From Streptomyces chryseus (GTDB taxonomy: Bacteria; Actinomycetota; Actinomycetes; Streptomycetales; Streptomycetaceae), in contig NZ_BMVO01000018.1 in assembly GCF_014650755.1 (NCBI RefSeq), positions 1-64,000 on the forward strand: DNA of 64,000 nt. Reading direction: 5' to 3'. A model generated the notes under the pieces. It was not told where the DNA came from. It searched no databases and saw only the letters and a list, made by a program, of their open reading frames with translations. The stretch's first letter is position 1; every line of letters begins with the position of its first letter. Both the position numbers and the translations under genes were made by a program. This document shows positions 1-9,076 of the stretch, in pieces.

Positions 1-110
1 CTCCGACGCCACACTCCGCAAAAGGCGGCCCCCACACCAGAAACAACCACCGCCCCCGCCACACCAACGCCCCCGCACCCACCCCCCACCCCGGGTGGCA
101 TCATCACGGC

Positions 111-842
111 GTGACCATCACCCCAGCCTCCACCCCAACACCCACCCCAGCCTCCACTCCCACTCCCACCCCCGCCCCCCGCTGCGTCCTCTTCGACGTC
201 GACGGCACTCTCGTCGACGCCCTCGACAACCAGCGCCGCGTCTGGGCCGACTGGGCCGTGCGGTACGGAGTGGACCCCGGTGAGGTGTACCGGGTCGCAC
301 TGAGGACGCGGCCGTTGGAGACCTTCGCGGTCGTCGCTCCCGCCGAGGATCCGCAGGAGTGCCTGGCCGCGTTGCACGCGCTGGAAGACGCCGACGTACG
401 GTCCGGGGAGTACGCGGCCTACGACGGCGCGGCGGAGCTTCTGCGCGGGCTGCCCGCCGGGGCGTGGGCGCTCGTCACCTCCAACTACGAGCACCGCGTG
501 CGGGGGCGGTTCGCCCGTACCGGACTGCCGGTTCCCGAGGTGGTCGTGGACGCGGCCGGGGTGACCGAAGGCAAACCGTCCCCCGTGCCCTATCTCCTCG
601 CCGCCGCTCGCCTCGGCGTCCGGCCGGAGAACTGCCTCGTCGTCGAGGACGCGCCCTCCGGCGTACAGGCCGGACTGCGCGCCGGCATGACCGTGTGGGG
701 AGTGAACACCGACACGGCGGTCGAGGGTGTGCACCGCCACTTCGCGACCCTCAGGGACGCTGCCGCGCACATCACCGCGTTCCTGTCAGGTACTCCACAC
801 AGCAAGCCCGGCCAGGGTGCGCTCGTATGCTCGGACGCATGA
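111..842 (+). CDS. HAD-superfamily (subfamily IA) phosphatase
   Basis: Predicted cytoplasmic haloacid-dehalogenase-type phosphohydrolase of 243 aa. The nucleophile motif DVDGT is at residues 29-33, a Ser-Asn (LVTSN) stands in the motif II position, the motif III lysine lies in EGKPSP, and the metal-binding motif VVEDAPSG is near the C-terminus, so all four HAD motifs are present. The GTG start at 111 is the only usable start upstream of the core. It adds an odd Thr/Pro tandem stretch (TPASTPTPTP repeated) that may be partly untranslated or disordered. The stop overlaps the start of the FO synthase gene in an ATGA, so the two are probably translationally coupled. Substrate is not determinable from sequence; the coupling suggests a role near F420 or riboflavin precursor chemistry. 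Confidence 0.85.
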   Translation: MTITPASTPTPTPASTPTPTPAPRCVLFDVDGTLVDALDNQRRVWADWAVRYGVDPGEVYRVALRTRPLETFAVVAPAEDPQECLAALHALEDADVRSGEYAAYDGAAELLRGLPAGAWALVTSNYEHRVRGRFARTGLPVPEVVVDAAGVTEGKPSPVPYLLAAARLGVRPENCLVVEDAPSGVQAGLRAGMTVWGVNTDTAVEGVHRHFATLRDAAAHITAFLSGTPHSKPGQGALVCSDA

Positions 843-3559
843 CGACGAGCGAGAGCGCACCGCAAGGAAACGTGACCCCACGCGGGACCGCCCCCGCCGT
901 ACCCTCCCCATCCACCCCCACCCCTCGCATCTCCACGCCCCCCACCTCCACCAGCATGCGCCGCGCCCTCAGGCGGGCCCGGGACGGGGTCGCGCTCGAC
1001 ACCGCCGAGGCCGCCGTACTGCTCCAGGCGCGCGGTGACGACCTCCGCGACCTCGCCGCCTCCGCCGCGCGCGTGCGGGACGCGGGGCTGGAGGCGGTGG
1101 GGCGGGCCGGCGTCATCACGTACTCGCGCAAGGTCTTCATCCCGCTCACCCGCCTGTGCCGCGACAAGTGCCACTACTGCACCTTCGTCACCGTCCCCGG
1201 CAAGCTCCGCCGCGCCGGCCACGGCATGTTCCTCTCTCCCGACGAGGTGCTCGACATCGCCCGGCGCGGCGTCGAGATGGGCTGCAAGGAGGCCCTCTTC
1301 ACCCTCGGCGACCGCCCCGAGGACCGGTGGCCGGAGGCACGTGAGTGGCTGGAGGCGGAGGGGTACGACGACACCCTCGCGTACGTCCGCGCCATGGCCA
1401 TCCGCGTCCTGGAGGAGACCGGGCTCCTGCCCCACCTCAACCCGGGCGTCATGTCCTGGACCGACCTCCAGCGGCTCAAGCCCGTCGCCCCCTCGATGGG
1501 CATGATGCTGGAGACGACCGCCACCCGCCTGTGGTCCGAGCCCGGCGGCCCGCACCACGGCTCCCCCGACAAGGAGCCCGCCGTACGCCTGCGGGTCCTG
1601 GAGGACGCCGGGCGGTCCAACGTCCCGTTCACGACCGGTCTGCTCATCGGCATCGGCGAGACGTACGAGGAGCGCGCCCACTCCCTCTTCGAACTCCGCA
1701 AGACCGCCCGCGCCTACCACGGCATCCAGGAAGTCATCGTCCAGAACTTCCGCGCCAAGCCGGACACCGCCATGCGCGGCATGCCCGACGCCGAGTTGGA
1801 GGAGCTGGCCGCCGCCATCGCCGTGGCCCGCCACATCCTCGGCCCGGCCGCTCGCATCCAGGCCCCGCCGAACCTCGTCGACGCCGAGTACGCCCTGCTC
1901 ATCGGTGCCGGCATCGACGACTGGGGCGGCGTCTCACCCCTCACTCCCGACCACGTGAACCCCGAGCGCCCCTGGCCGCACATCGACGAACTCGCCGCCA
2001 GGACCGCCGCCGCCGGCTTCGAGCTGCGCGAACGGCTGACCATCTACCCGGAGTTCGTCCAGCGCGGCGAGCCGTGGCTGGACCCGCGTCTCCTCCCGCA
2101 CGTACGGGCGCTCGCCGACCCGGAGACCGGGCTGGCCCGCACGGACGTGCGCCCCACCGGCCTCCCGTGGCAGGAACCCGACGGAGGGTTCAACCCGGCA
2201 GCGGCGGCCCCGTCCACAACCACCGCCGCTGCCCCGTCCGCCGGCACCGGACGTACGGACCTCCACCGCACCATCGACACCATCGGCCGCACCACCGACC
2301 GCCGTGACGACTTCGACGAGGTGTACGGCGACTGGGACGCCCTGCGCGAGGCCGCCGCGCCCGGCATGGTGCCCCAGCGCCTCGACACCGACGTGCGCCA
2401 GGCCCTGAACCAGGCCGCCGACGACCCCACCCGGCTCACCGACGACGAGGCGCTCGCGCTCCTCCACGCGGACGGCCCCGCCCTGGACGCCCTCACCCGC
2501 ATCGCCGACGAACTGCGCCGGGACGTGGTCGGCGACGACGTCACGTACATCGTCACGCGCAACATCAACTTCACCAACGTCTGCTACACCGGCTGCCGCT
2601 TCTGCGCCTTCGCGCAGCGCCGCACCGACGCCGACGCGTACACGCTCTCCCTCTCCCAGGTGGCCGACCGGGCCGAGCAGGCATGGGACGTCGGCGCGGT
2701 CGAGGTGTGCATGCAGGGCGGCATCCACCCCGACCTGCCCGGCACCGCGTACTTCGACATCGCGCGTGCCGTGAAGGAGCGCGTCCCCGGCATGCACGTG
2801 CACGCTTTCTCGCCGATGGAGGTCGTCAACGGCGCGACGCGCACCGGCATGTCGATCCGCGAGTGGCTGACGGCGGCGAAGGAGGCGGGGCTCGACTCGA
2901 TCCCCGGTACCGCAGCCGAGATCCTCGACGACGAGGTGCGCTGGGTCCTCACCAAGGGCAAGCTGCCGACCGCGAACTGGATCGAGGTCGTCGAGACGGC
3001 GCACGAGCTCGGCATCCGGTCCTCGTCGACCATGATGTACGGGCACGTCGACCAGCCCCGCCACTGGCTCGGCCACCTGCGCACGCTGGCGCGTATCCAG
3101 CGGACGGCGCTGTCGAAGAACGTCGGCGGTTTCACGGAGTTCGTCACCCTCCCCTTCATCCACACCAACGCCCCGGTCTACCTCGCCGGCATCGCCCGCC
3201 CCGGCCCGACGAACCGCGACAACCGCGCCGTCACCGCCATGGCCCGTCTCCTGCTCCACCCGTACATCACGAACATCCAGACCAGCTGGGTGAAGCTGGG
3301 CGCGGAGGGCGCCGCCGAGATGCTGCGCTCGGGTGCGAACGATCTCGGCGGCACGCTGATGGAGGAGACCATCTCCCGTATGGCGGGCTCCAGTTACGGC
3401 TCGTACCGCTCCATCCAGGACCTGGTGGCGATCGCGGACTCCGCCGGCCGCCCCTCCAAGCCCCGCACCACTCTCTACGGCGAGGTCCCCCCCGAGCGCC
3501 GGCAGTCGGCCACCGCATCGGACGGCCACCTTCCGGAGTTGCTGCCTGTGCTGGAGTGA
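839..3559 (+). CDS. fbiC: FO synthase (fused CofG/CofH)
   Basis: Bifunctional radical-SAM 7,8-didemethyl-8-hydroxy-5-deazariboflavin synthase, about 906 aa. It condenses tyrosine with 5-amino-6-(D-ribitylamino)uracil to make Fo, the chromophore of coenzyme F420. The N-terminal CofG-like half carries the [4Fe-4S] motif CRDKCHYC from residue 107; the C-terminal CofH-like half carries CYTGCRFC from about residue 582. The fused arrangement is the actinobacterial one. The ATG at 839 overlaps the upstream HAD stop (ATGA). An in-frame ATG at 956 (MRRAL) is an alternative that would drop a Ser/Thr/Pro-rich leader of about 40 residues. A short dyad with following T residues lies just downstream (3583-3601). 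Confidence 0.96.
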   Translation: MTTSESAPQGNVTPRGTAPAVPSPSTPTPRISTPPTSTSMRRALRRARDGVALDTAEAAVLLQARGDDLRDLAASAARVRDAGLEAVGRAGVITYSRKVFIPLTRLCRDKCHYCTFVTVPGKLRRAGHGMFLSPDEVLDIARRGVEMGCKEALFTLGDRPEDRWPEAREWLEAEGYDDTLAYVRAMAIRVLEETGLLPHLNPGVMSWTDLQRLKPVAPSMGMMLETTATRLWSEPGGPHHGSPDKEPAVRLRVLEDAGRSNVPFTTGLLIGIGETYEERAHSLFELRKTARAYHGIQEVIVQNFRAKPDTAMRGMPDAELEELAAAIAVARHILGPAARIQAPPNLVDAEYALLIGAGIDDWGGVSPLTPDHVNPERPWPHIDELAARTAAAGFELRERLTIYPEFVQRGEPWLDPRLLPHVRALADPETGLARTDVRPTGLPWQEPDGGFNPAAAAPSTTTAAAPSAGTGRTDLHRTIDTIGRTTDRRDDFDEVYGDWDALREAAAPGMVPQRLDTDVRQALNQAADDPTRLTDDEALALLHADGPALDALTRIADELRRDVVGDDVTYIVTRNINFTNVCYTGCRFCAFAQRRTDADAYTLSLSQVADRAEQAWDVGAVEVCMQGGIHPDLPGTAYFDIARAVKERVPGMHVHAFSPMEVVNGATRTGMSIREWLTAAKEAGLDSIPGTAAEILDDEVRWVLTKGKLPTANWIEVVETAHELGIRSSSTMMYGHVDQPRHWLGHLRTLARIQRTALSKNVGGFTEFVTLPFIHTNAPVYLAGIARPGPTNRDNRAVTAMARLLLHPYITNIQTSWVKLGAEGAAEMLRSGANDLGGTLMEETISRMAGSSYGSYRSIQDLVAIADSAGRPSKPRTTLYGEVPPERRQSATASDGHLPELLPVLE

Positions 3560-3582
3560 TGCGGCAGCAAGGGCGAGTGAAG

Positions 3583-3606
3583 ATTGCCCGGGACCGGCAA
3601 TGCTTT
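3583..3606 (+). terminator. Candidate terminator after fbiC
   Basis: Dyad ATTGCC (3583-3588) / GGCAAT (3596-3601) with a 7-nt loop followed by a T-rich stretch. It sits 24 nt past the FO synthase stop and before the NfeD-like gene. Confidence 0.45.
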
Positions 3607-3672
3607 CTGTCAGTCCTGCGTGAGACGATCCCTTTGGTCCAAGAGATCGGCCCACGGGGGAGGGTGAGCGGA

Positions 3673-4182
3673 ATGACGGTGTTTCTCGGTCTCGGCATCG
3701 CGGGGATCGTGCTGCTGGCGCTCTCGTTGATCTTTGACGGGATTCTGGAAGGGCTTTTCGGGGGAGTCCTCGACGGCCTTTTCGACGGGCTTCTTTCACT
3801 GCCCGTCATTGCCGGGTTCATATCGATGTTCGGCTTCGGCGGTGCCATCATGCTCGGCACCACGGGTCTCGGAGGCGGGGTCGCCACGGGCGTCGGTGTG
3901 GCGGCGGGGGTTCTGGCGGGCTGGCTCGCGTGGCGGTTCAGCCGTGCGCTGATGCGCGACCAGACCGACGCCACCCCGCGCGGCACCGATCTCGTCGGCA
4001 CCGCCGGGTCCGTCGTCACCGCGATCCCGGCCGACGGGTACGGCGAGGTGCTGCTGCGGCTCGGCGGCCAGCCAGTCAAGCTCGCGGCCAAGAGCGCGGT
4101 GCCGGTCGCGCGCGGCGCCGAGATCTGGGTGGAGGCGTCACTGTCGAGCACCTCGGTCGCGGTGCGCCCGGTCGAGCGCTGA
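3673..4182 (+). CDS. NfeD-like membrane protein
   Basis: Small membrane protein of 169 aa. It has hydrophobic helices around residues 5-22 and 50-85, with a glycine-rich segment between and within them, and a C-terminal soluble domain (about residues 105-169: VGTAGSVVTAIPADGYGEVLL...) that looks like the small OB-fold of NfeD proteins. NfeD proteins are encoded beside SPFH/flotillin genes, and a flotillin gene follows here after 196 bp on the same strand. The ATG at 3673 has a purine-rich GGGGGAGGG stretch upstream; an in-frame GTG at 3664 is inside that stretch and is less likely. The family call rests mainly on the C-terminal pattern and the neighbour. Confidence 0.72.
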   Translation: MTVFLGLGIAGIVLLALSLIFDGILEGLFGGVLDGLFDGLLSLPVIAGFISMFGFGGAIMLGTTGLGGGVATGVGVAAGVLAGWLAWRFSRALMRDQTDATPRGTDLVGTAGSVVTAIPADGYGEVLLRLGGQPVKLAAKSAVPVARGAEIWVEASLSSTSVAVRPVER

Positions 4183-4344
4183 ACCCCGCACGCCGCAGCC
4201 CGAACTCCTCACCCGGCACGCCGAACGCCCCGCCCCAACGCTGATACGTCGGCCGGGTGGCCGGGTCCACGCGCGCACGGGTGCCCCTGGCCGAGTCCGT
4301 GTCCGTAACCAGCTCCACGCACCAGTCCTTCATCGCTCCAACTG

Positions 4345-4365
4345 CTGCCTCCCCTGGGAAGGCAG
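4345..4365 (+). promoter_or_regulatory. Hairpin just upstream of the flotillin start
   Basis: CTGCCT (4345-4350) can pair with AGGCAG (4360-4365). The right arm runs into the GGGGGG-rich ribosome-binding region before the ATG at 4379, so it could limit access to the start. This is structural inference only. Confidence 0.25.
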
Positions 4366-4378
4366 GGGGGAATGCATC

Positions 4379-5803
4379 ATGAGTCCAGTCGTCATCGCCG
4401 TCGTGGGAGTCGTCGTACTCCTCGTCCTGCTGGCCCTTGTCGTCATCACGCGCTACAAGGTCGCCGGCCCCAGCGAAGCGTTCATCATCACCGGCCGCCG
4501 CGGTAAGACCTCCGTCGACCCGGTCACCGGCCACACCTCCACCGACAACAGCGGCCAGAAGGTCGTCGTCGGTGGCGGCGTCTTCGTCGTGCCGTTCGTT
4601 CAGCAGAAGTTCACTCTCGACCTCTCCAGCCGGCACATCCCGATCTCCGTCCGCGGCGCCGTCACCCTGCGGGGTGTGAAGGCCAACCTCGAAGGCGTCG
4701 CCATCGTCAAGGTCGGCGGCAGCGAGGACGCCATCCGGGCCGCGGCCCAGCGTTTCCTCCAGCAGCAGGACGGCATCGTCGGCTTCACGCAGGAAGTGCT
4801 GTCCGGCGCGCTGCGCGCCATCGTCGGCCGCATGTCGGTCGAGGACATCATCCGCGACCGCGCCGCCTTCGCAGGTCAGGTCGCCGAGGAGGCCGAGGCC
4901 AGCCTCTCCGGCCAGGGTCTGATCCTCGACGCCTTCCAGATCCAGGACATCACCACCGAGGGCTCCTACCTGGAGGACCTCGGCCGGCCCGAGGCCGCCC
5001 GCGCCCGCCAGGAGGCCGACATCGCCGAGGCGATCGCCAAGCGGGCCTCGGAGCAGGCCCGGCTGAAGGCGGCGGAGGAGATCGCCGTCGCCGAGCGGAC
5101 CTTCTACCTCAAGCAGGCCGAGATCCGCGTCGAGACCGAGGCCGCCGCGGCCAAGGCCAACGCCGCCGGCCCGCTCGCCGACGCCGCGCGCCAGCAGGAA
5201 GTACTCGCCGAGCAGGAGAAGGTCGCCGAGCGCCAGGCCGCGCTGACCGACCGCGAGCTCGACACCAAGGTCCGCAAGCCCGCCGACGCCGCCCGTTACC
5301 AGGCGGAGCAGGAGGCCGAGGCCCGTCGTATCGCGCAGGTCAAGGAGGCCGAGGCGGACGCCGAGCGCTCCCGCCTCACCGGTGAGGGCGAGAAGCTGCA
5401 CCGCGCGGCGCTCGCCGAGGCCGTACGCATCGAGGGCGAGGCTGAGGCGGCGGCCATCGCCGCGAAGGGTTCGGCCGAGGCCGAGGCCATGCGCAAGAAG
5501 GCCGACGCCTTCGCGCAGTACGGCGACGCGGCCGTCCTCCAGATGCTCGTCGAGGTGCTGCCGCAGGTCGTCGCCAAGGCGGCCGAGCCGATGAGCGCCA
5601 TCGACAAGCTGACCGTGATCTCCACGGACGGCGCGAGCCAGCTCTCCCGTACGGTCACCGACAACGTCGCCCAGGGCATGGAGATGCTCAGCTCCACCAC
5701 CGGCGTCGACCTCGCCGAGCTGCTGAAGGGCATCACCCAGCGCGGCGGGAAGCCGGCCCCGGAGCCGGCCGACGCCAACGGCAAGATCCAGATCACGGAC
5801 TGA
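4379..5803 (+). CDS. Flotillin-like SPFH/Band 7 protein
   Basis: Membrane-anchored SPFH-domain scaffold protein of 474 aa. An N-terminal hydrophobic segment (residues 2-22) is followed directly by the SPFH domain (about 25-210), then a long Ala/Glu/Lys-rich coiled-coil region with EAEA-type repeats (about 215-390) as in flotillins, and a short polar tail. Flotillins oligomerise at the membrane and organise microdomains; an NfeD partner is usual and is encoded just upstream. The ATG at 4379 is preceded by a purine-rich GGCAGGGGGG. There is no sign of truncation. Confidence 0.9.
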   Translation: MSPVVIAVVGVVVLLVLLALVVITRYKVAGPSEAFIITGRRGKTSVDPVTGHTSTDNSGQKVVVGGGVFVVPFVQQKFTLDLSSRHIPISVRGAVTLRGVKANLEGVAIVKVGGSEDAIRAAAQRFLQQQDGIVGFTQEVLSGALRAIVGRMSVEDIIRDRAAFAGQVAEEAEASLSGQGLILDAFQIQDITTEGSYLEDLGRPEAARARQEADIAEAIAKRASEQARLKAAEEIAVAERTFYLKQAEIRVETEAAAAKANAAGPLADAARQQEVLAEQEKVAERQAALTDRELDTKVRKPADAARYQAEQEAEARRIAQVKEAEADAERSRLTGEGEKLHRAALAEAVRIEGEAEAAAIAAKGSAEAEAMRKKADAFAQYGDAAVLQMLVEVLPQVVAKAAEPMSAIDKLTVISTDGASQLSRTVTDNVAQGMEMLSSTTGVDLAELLKGITQRGGKPAPEPADANGKIQITD

Positions 5804-6047
5804 GCCGCCCCGGCCTCCGCCCCGCCTCCGACCTGCCCCGTCTCCGGCCGGTCCCCCGCCGCTCACCCTCCCCGTCGCGGGAGAAGCGGCGGGCGGACCG
5901 GCAGGGCGGAGCCACGCCTGACGGGCCGGACCCGTGGCGTCCGCTCGCACACCCGTCCCCTGAGCACCCCGTTCCCCTTCGATTACAGTGCTGCGCCAGA
6001 CGTCGTACACCGGCACACGCGACCGGCACACGCGAAGGGCAGAAGCG

Positions 6048-7163
6048 GTGAGCGCACCAGTCACATCCGTATGGGGCCGTGCCGAGCAGCAGGACTTCCG
6101 CAGCCGGGTGCGCGGCTGCCTGCTCGGCGGTGCGGTCGGTGACGCGCTCGGCGCCGGCGTGTCCGCGCTGAGCCTGGACGAGATCCACGCGGCCCACGGC
6201 GTCGACGCCGTCACCGACCTCGTCCCCGTGTACGGCAGACGCGGCGCCGTCACCGCCGGCACCCAGCTGACCCTCTTCACCGTCGACGGCCTCATACGGG
6301 CCCAGGTGCGTCGCGACACCGGGGCCTGGCACCCGCCGACCGACATACACCGCGCCCACCTGCGGTGGGCCGTCACCCAGCGCGACTGGGGGCCCGACGA
6401 GCGCCGCAAGGACGGCGGCTGGCTCGCCAGGGAGGAGTGGCTGTACGCACGCCGCGACCCCTCCCGCGAATGCCTGACCGGCCTCGCCGACGAGACCATG
6501 GGCACGCTCGACCGGCCCAGGAACCCCACCGCCCGCGACTCCGGCGCCGTCACCCGTTCCGCGCCCTTCGGGCTCCTCGTCGGCTGGGAGCCGCAGCTCG
6601 TCTTCCAGCTCGCCGTCGAATGCGCCGCCCAGACCCACGGCCACCCCACGGCGTACCTCTCGGCCGGTGCGTTCGCCGTGATCGTGCACGGCCTGGCGCG
6701 GGGCGAGACCGTCGACGCCTCCGTCCAGCGCGCCCTCGTCCTGCTCGCCGCCCGCCCCGGTCACCAGCCCGTCACCGACGCCCTCAAGCAGGCCCTCGGC
6801 GCCGTACGCCAGGGGATGCCGTCGCCCGCCCGCGTCGAGTCGCTCGGCGACGGGCGCACCGCCGAGGACGTACTCGCCGTCGCCGTCTACTGCGCCCTCG
6901 TCGGCGAGGACATCCGGCACGGTCTGCGCCTGGCCGTCAACCACGGCGGAGCCTCGGAGGCCACCGGCGCGCTCTGCGGCAGCCTGCTCGGCGCGCTGCA
7001 CGGCGAGACGGCGCTGCCGCCGGGCTGGGTGGCCGAGCTCGAAGGGCGCTCCACGCTCCTCGAACTGGCCGACGACTTCGCCATGGAGATGACCCAGGGC
7101 CCCGCCCTGCACGGCCCCGCGATCAACGCCCCCGGCTGGCTGAACCGCTACCCGAGGGGCTGA
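6048..7163 (+). CDS. ADP-ribosylglycohydrolase-family protein, probably catalytically altered
   Basis: Homologue of DraG/ARH-type ADP-ribosylglycohydrolases (371 aa from the GTG at 6048, which has GAAGGG about 8 nt upstream; an in-frame GTG at 5988 has no good ribosome-binding site). The all-helical family pattern is clear: GGAVGDALG at residues 28-36, a central THGHPTAYLSAGA helix, and a C-terminal AVNHGG...TGALCGSLLGALHG. However, the two places where the family normally carries the dinuclear Mg ligands are changed. The expected DDTQ-like motif is AGTQ (residues 70-73), and the C-terminal D-x-D-S/T motif is A-S-E-A-T (302-306). The fold is probably kept while hydrolysis may be lost. Partners are unknown. 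Confidence 0.85.
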   Translation: MSAPVTSVWGRAEQQDFRSRVRGCLLGGAVGDALGAGVSALSLDEIHAAHGVDAVTDLVPVYGRRGAVTAGTQLTLFTVDGLIRAQVRRDTGAWHPPTDIHRAHLRWAVTQRDWGPDERRKDGGWLAREEWLYARRDPSRECLTGLADETMGTLDRPRNPTARDSGAVTRSAPFGLLVGWEPQLVFQLAVECAAQTHGHPTAYLSAGAFAVIVHGLARGETVDASVQRALVLLAARPGHQPVTDALKQALGAVRQGMPSPARVESLGDGRTAEDVLAVAVYCALVGEDIRHGLRLAVNHGGASEATGALCGSLLGALHGETALPPGWVAELEGRSTLLELADDFAMEMTQGPALHGPAINAPGWLNRYPRG

Positions 7164-7232
7164 CGGCCGCCCGACGACCGGACGACCCCGCCTCACCCGA
7201 CGGCGCCATGCCTACCCCGACGTCTCCTCCAC

Positions 7233-8801
7233 TCAGTCCCCCCTCCTTTCGCGCGCAATCGCGTCCCCCGCACCGGCCGGCGCGGGGACCGTCGCGCCCG
7301 CGGTGTCCGGCGACGTGCCGTCGTCCCCGTCCGTGTTGATGCGCGCCAGCACCGCGTCGCGCTCTGGAGTGTCCTCCGGCTTGAGGTGGCCGATCAGCAC
7401 GAACAGGATCAGCGACACGACCAGCGGCACCGACACCTGGTACTGCGTCGCCACGCCGTCCATCCCGTAGTTCACCACCCAGAACGCGAACAGCCCGCAC
7501 GCCCAGGAGACCAGGGCGGCCGTGGGACCGGACTTACGGAACCGGGGCAGCAGCCCGAGCATGAACGGGATGGCGATCGGGCCCATCAGGCCCGCGACCC
7601 ACTTGATGACGATCGTGATGATGTCCTTGAACGCCGGAGAGTTGACCTGGGTGGCGATCGCCATCGACAGCGCGAGGAACGCCACGGTCGAGAGCCGCGC
7701 GGCCACCAGCCCCGCGCGCTGCGACCACCCGCGCGCCTTCGCCGACAGCGCGGGCGCGATGTCGCGGGTGAAGACGGCGGCGATGGCGTTGGCGTCCGAG
7801 GAGCACATCGCCATGGTGTGGGAGAAGAAGCCCACGATGACCAGCCCCAGCAGACCGTGCGGCAGCAGCTGTTCGGTCATGAGGGCGTACGAGTCCGACG
7901 CGTCCGGCTTCTGCGCGTCGACCAGCAGCGGCGCGCACCACATCGGGAAGAAGAGGACCAGCGGCCACACCAGCCACAGGGCCGCTGACAGCCGGGCCGA
8001 GCGTGTGGCCTCGCGGGCGCTCGCCGTTGCCATGTAGCGCTGGGCCTGGTTCCACATGCCGCCGGAGTACTCGAAGGTCTTGATGAAGAGGTAGGCCAGC
8101 AGGAACATCATGGTGAAGTCGCCGGTCAGCGGGTCGTTGTGGGTCTCCGGGAGCTTGTCCCACACCGTCCACAGCGAGCTGAAGCCGCCGAGTTCCCCCA
8201 TCACCGCGATGAGCATCGCGAGCCCGGCGAAGAGCTGGATGACGAACTGCCCCAGTTCCGTCAGGGCGTCGGCCCACAGTCCGCCGACCGTGCAGTAGAT
8301 GCCCGTGATGACGCCGGTGATGAGGATGCCCTGGTTGAGCGAGATGCCGGTGAAGACGGTCAGCAGCGTGGCGATCGCCGCCCACTTGGCCGCCACGTCC
8401 ACGATCTTCAGCAGTACGCCGGACCAGGCGAGGGCCTGCTGGGTGGGCAGGTTGTAGCGGTTCTTGAGGTATTCCAGCGGCGAGGCGACATGCAGCCTGG
8501 ACCTGAGCCGGTTGAGCCGTGGGGCGAACAGGCTGGACCCGATCGCGATGCCGATCGCGATGGGGAAGGACCACGTCACGAAGGACGTGACGCCGTACTT
8601 GTACGCGATGCCCGCGTAGCCGGTGAACATGACGGCGCTGTAACCGGACATGTGGTGGGAGATGCCGGAGAGCCACCACGGCATCTTCCCGCCGGCCGTG
8701 AAGAAGTCGCTGACGTTGTCCACGCGCTTGTGGGACCAGACGCCGATCGCGACCATGATTCCGAAGTAGCCGATGAGCACGGCCCAGTCGAGACTGTTCA
8801 T
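7233..8801 (-). CDS. Sodium:solute symporter (SSS family)
   Basis: Polytopic transporter of 522 aa with about 13 hydrophobic segments and the SSS-family pattern. The ATG at 8801 (MNSLDWAVL) is chosen because GGAGGGGG lies just upstream and the first transmembrane helix starts immediately; the longer open frame upstream lacks hydrophobic character. Recognisable parts include GYSAVMFTGYAGIAYKYG in the early helices, a conserved FEYSGGMWNQAQRYM loop and a polar cytoplasmic C-terminus of about 50 residues. Substrate (sugar, proline, pantothenate or other) cannot be assigned. A perfect inverted repeat lies 30-45 nt before the start. Confidence 0.9.
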   Translation of the reverse strand: MNSLDWAVLIGYFGIMVAIGVWSHKRVDNVSDFFTAGGKMPWWLSGISHHMSGYSAVMFTGYAGIAYKYGVTSFVTWSFPIAIGIAIGSSLFAPRLNRLRSRLHVASPLEYLKNRYNLPTQQALAWSGVLLKIVDVAAKWAAIATLLTVFTGISLNQGILITGVITGIYCTVGGLWADALTELGQFVIQLFAGLAMLIAVMGELGGFSSLWTVWDKLPETHNDPLTGDFTMMFLLAYLFIKTFEYSGGMWNQAQRYMATASAREATRSARLSAALWLVWPLVLFFPMWCAPLLVDAQKPDASDSYALMTEQLLPHGLLGLVIVGFFSHTMAMCSSDANAIAAVFTRDIAPALSAKARGWSQRAGLVAARLSTVAFLALSMAIATQVNSPAFKDIITIVIKWVAGLMGPIAIPFMLGLLPRFRKSGPTAALVSWACGLFAFWVVNYGMDGVATQYQVSVPLVVSLILFVLIGHLKPEDTPERDAVLARINTDGDDGTSPDTAGATVPAPAGAGDAIARERRGD

Positions 8802-8830
8802 GCCCCCTCCAGGGGTCCGCCTTGTCCTGC

Positions 8831-8846
8831 GTTCATCTGAATGAAC
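8831..8846. promoter_or_regulatory. Inverted-repeat operator candidate upstream of the symporter
   Basis: Perfect dyad GTTCAT-CTGA-ATGAAC located 30-45 nt upstream of the symporter ATG. It contains the 9-mer TTCATCTGA that also occurs upstream of the SDR gene at 9972-9980. Confidence 0.5.
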
Positions 8847-9023
8847 CCGAGCGCGCCTCGTCAGTACGTCCGGATGGCGGGCGCCCCCGTGCGGGAGCGG
8901 GGACTTCGGGGATTGAACCGCCTGTGCGGGCAGCCGGTCAAGGCCCCTCGGGGTCAAGGATGTGAACGCAGGTCATAAAGCGGAACCTCTTTGCCGTTTC
9001 TTGACCCTCCGGGGCGTTGTCGC

Positions 9024-9068
9024 GCACGTGACGGCAGCCACACGATGAGCGGGCGCATCGTCACGTGC
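9024..9068. repeat. Long-spaced inverted repeat with CACGTG cores
   Basis: GCACGTGACG (9024-9033) and its exact reverse complement CGTCACGTGC (9059-9068) are separated by 25 nt. It lies in the gap between the SDR and the symporter, next to the terminator at 9077-9108. It could be a second termination hairpin or a paired operator. The 356-bp gap 8802-9157 holds no gene. Confidence 0.5.
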
Positions 9069-9076
9069 AACGGAAA

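Noticed and set aside
590..1834. 414-aa antisense frame over the FO synthase gene
   Set aside because: Codon-shadow effect; sense protein is certain.
2683..3672. N-terminal extension of the NfeD-like frame into fbiC
   Set aside because: It would overlap 877 bp of fbiC out of frame with Arg-rich nonsense sequence; the ATG at 3673 has the ribosome-binding site.
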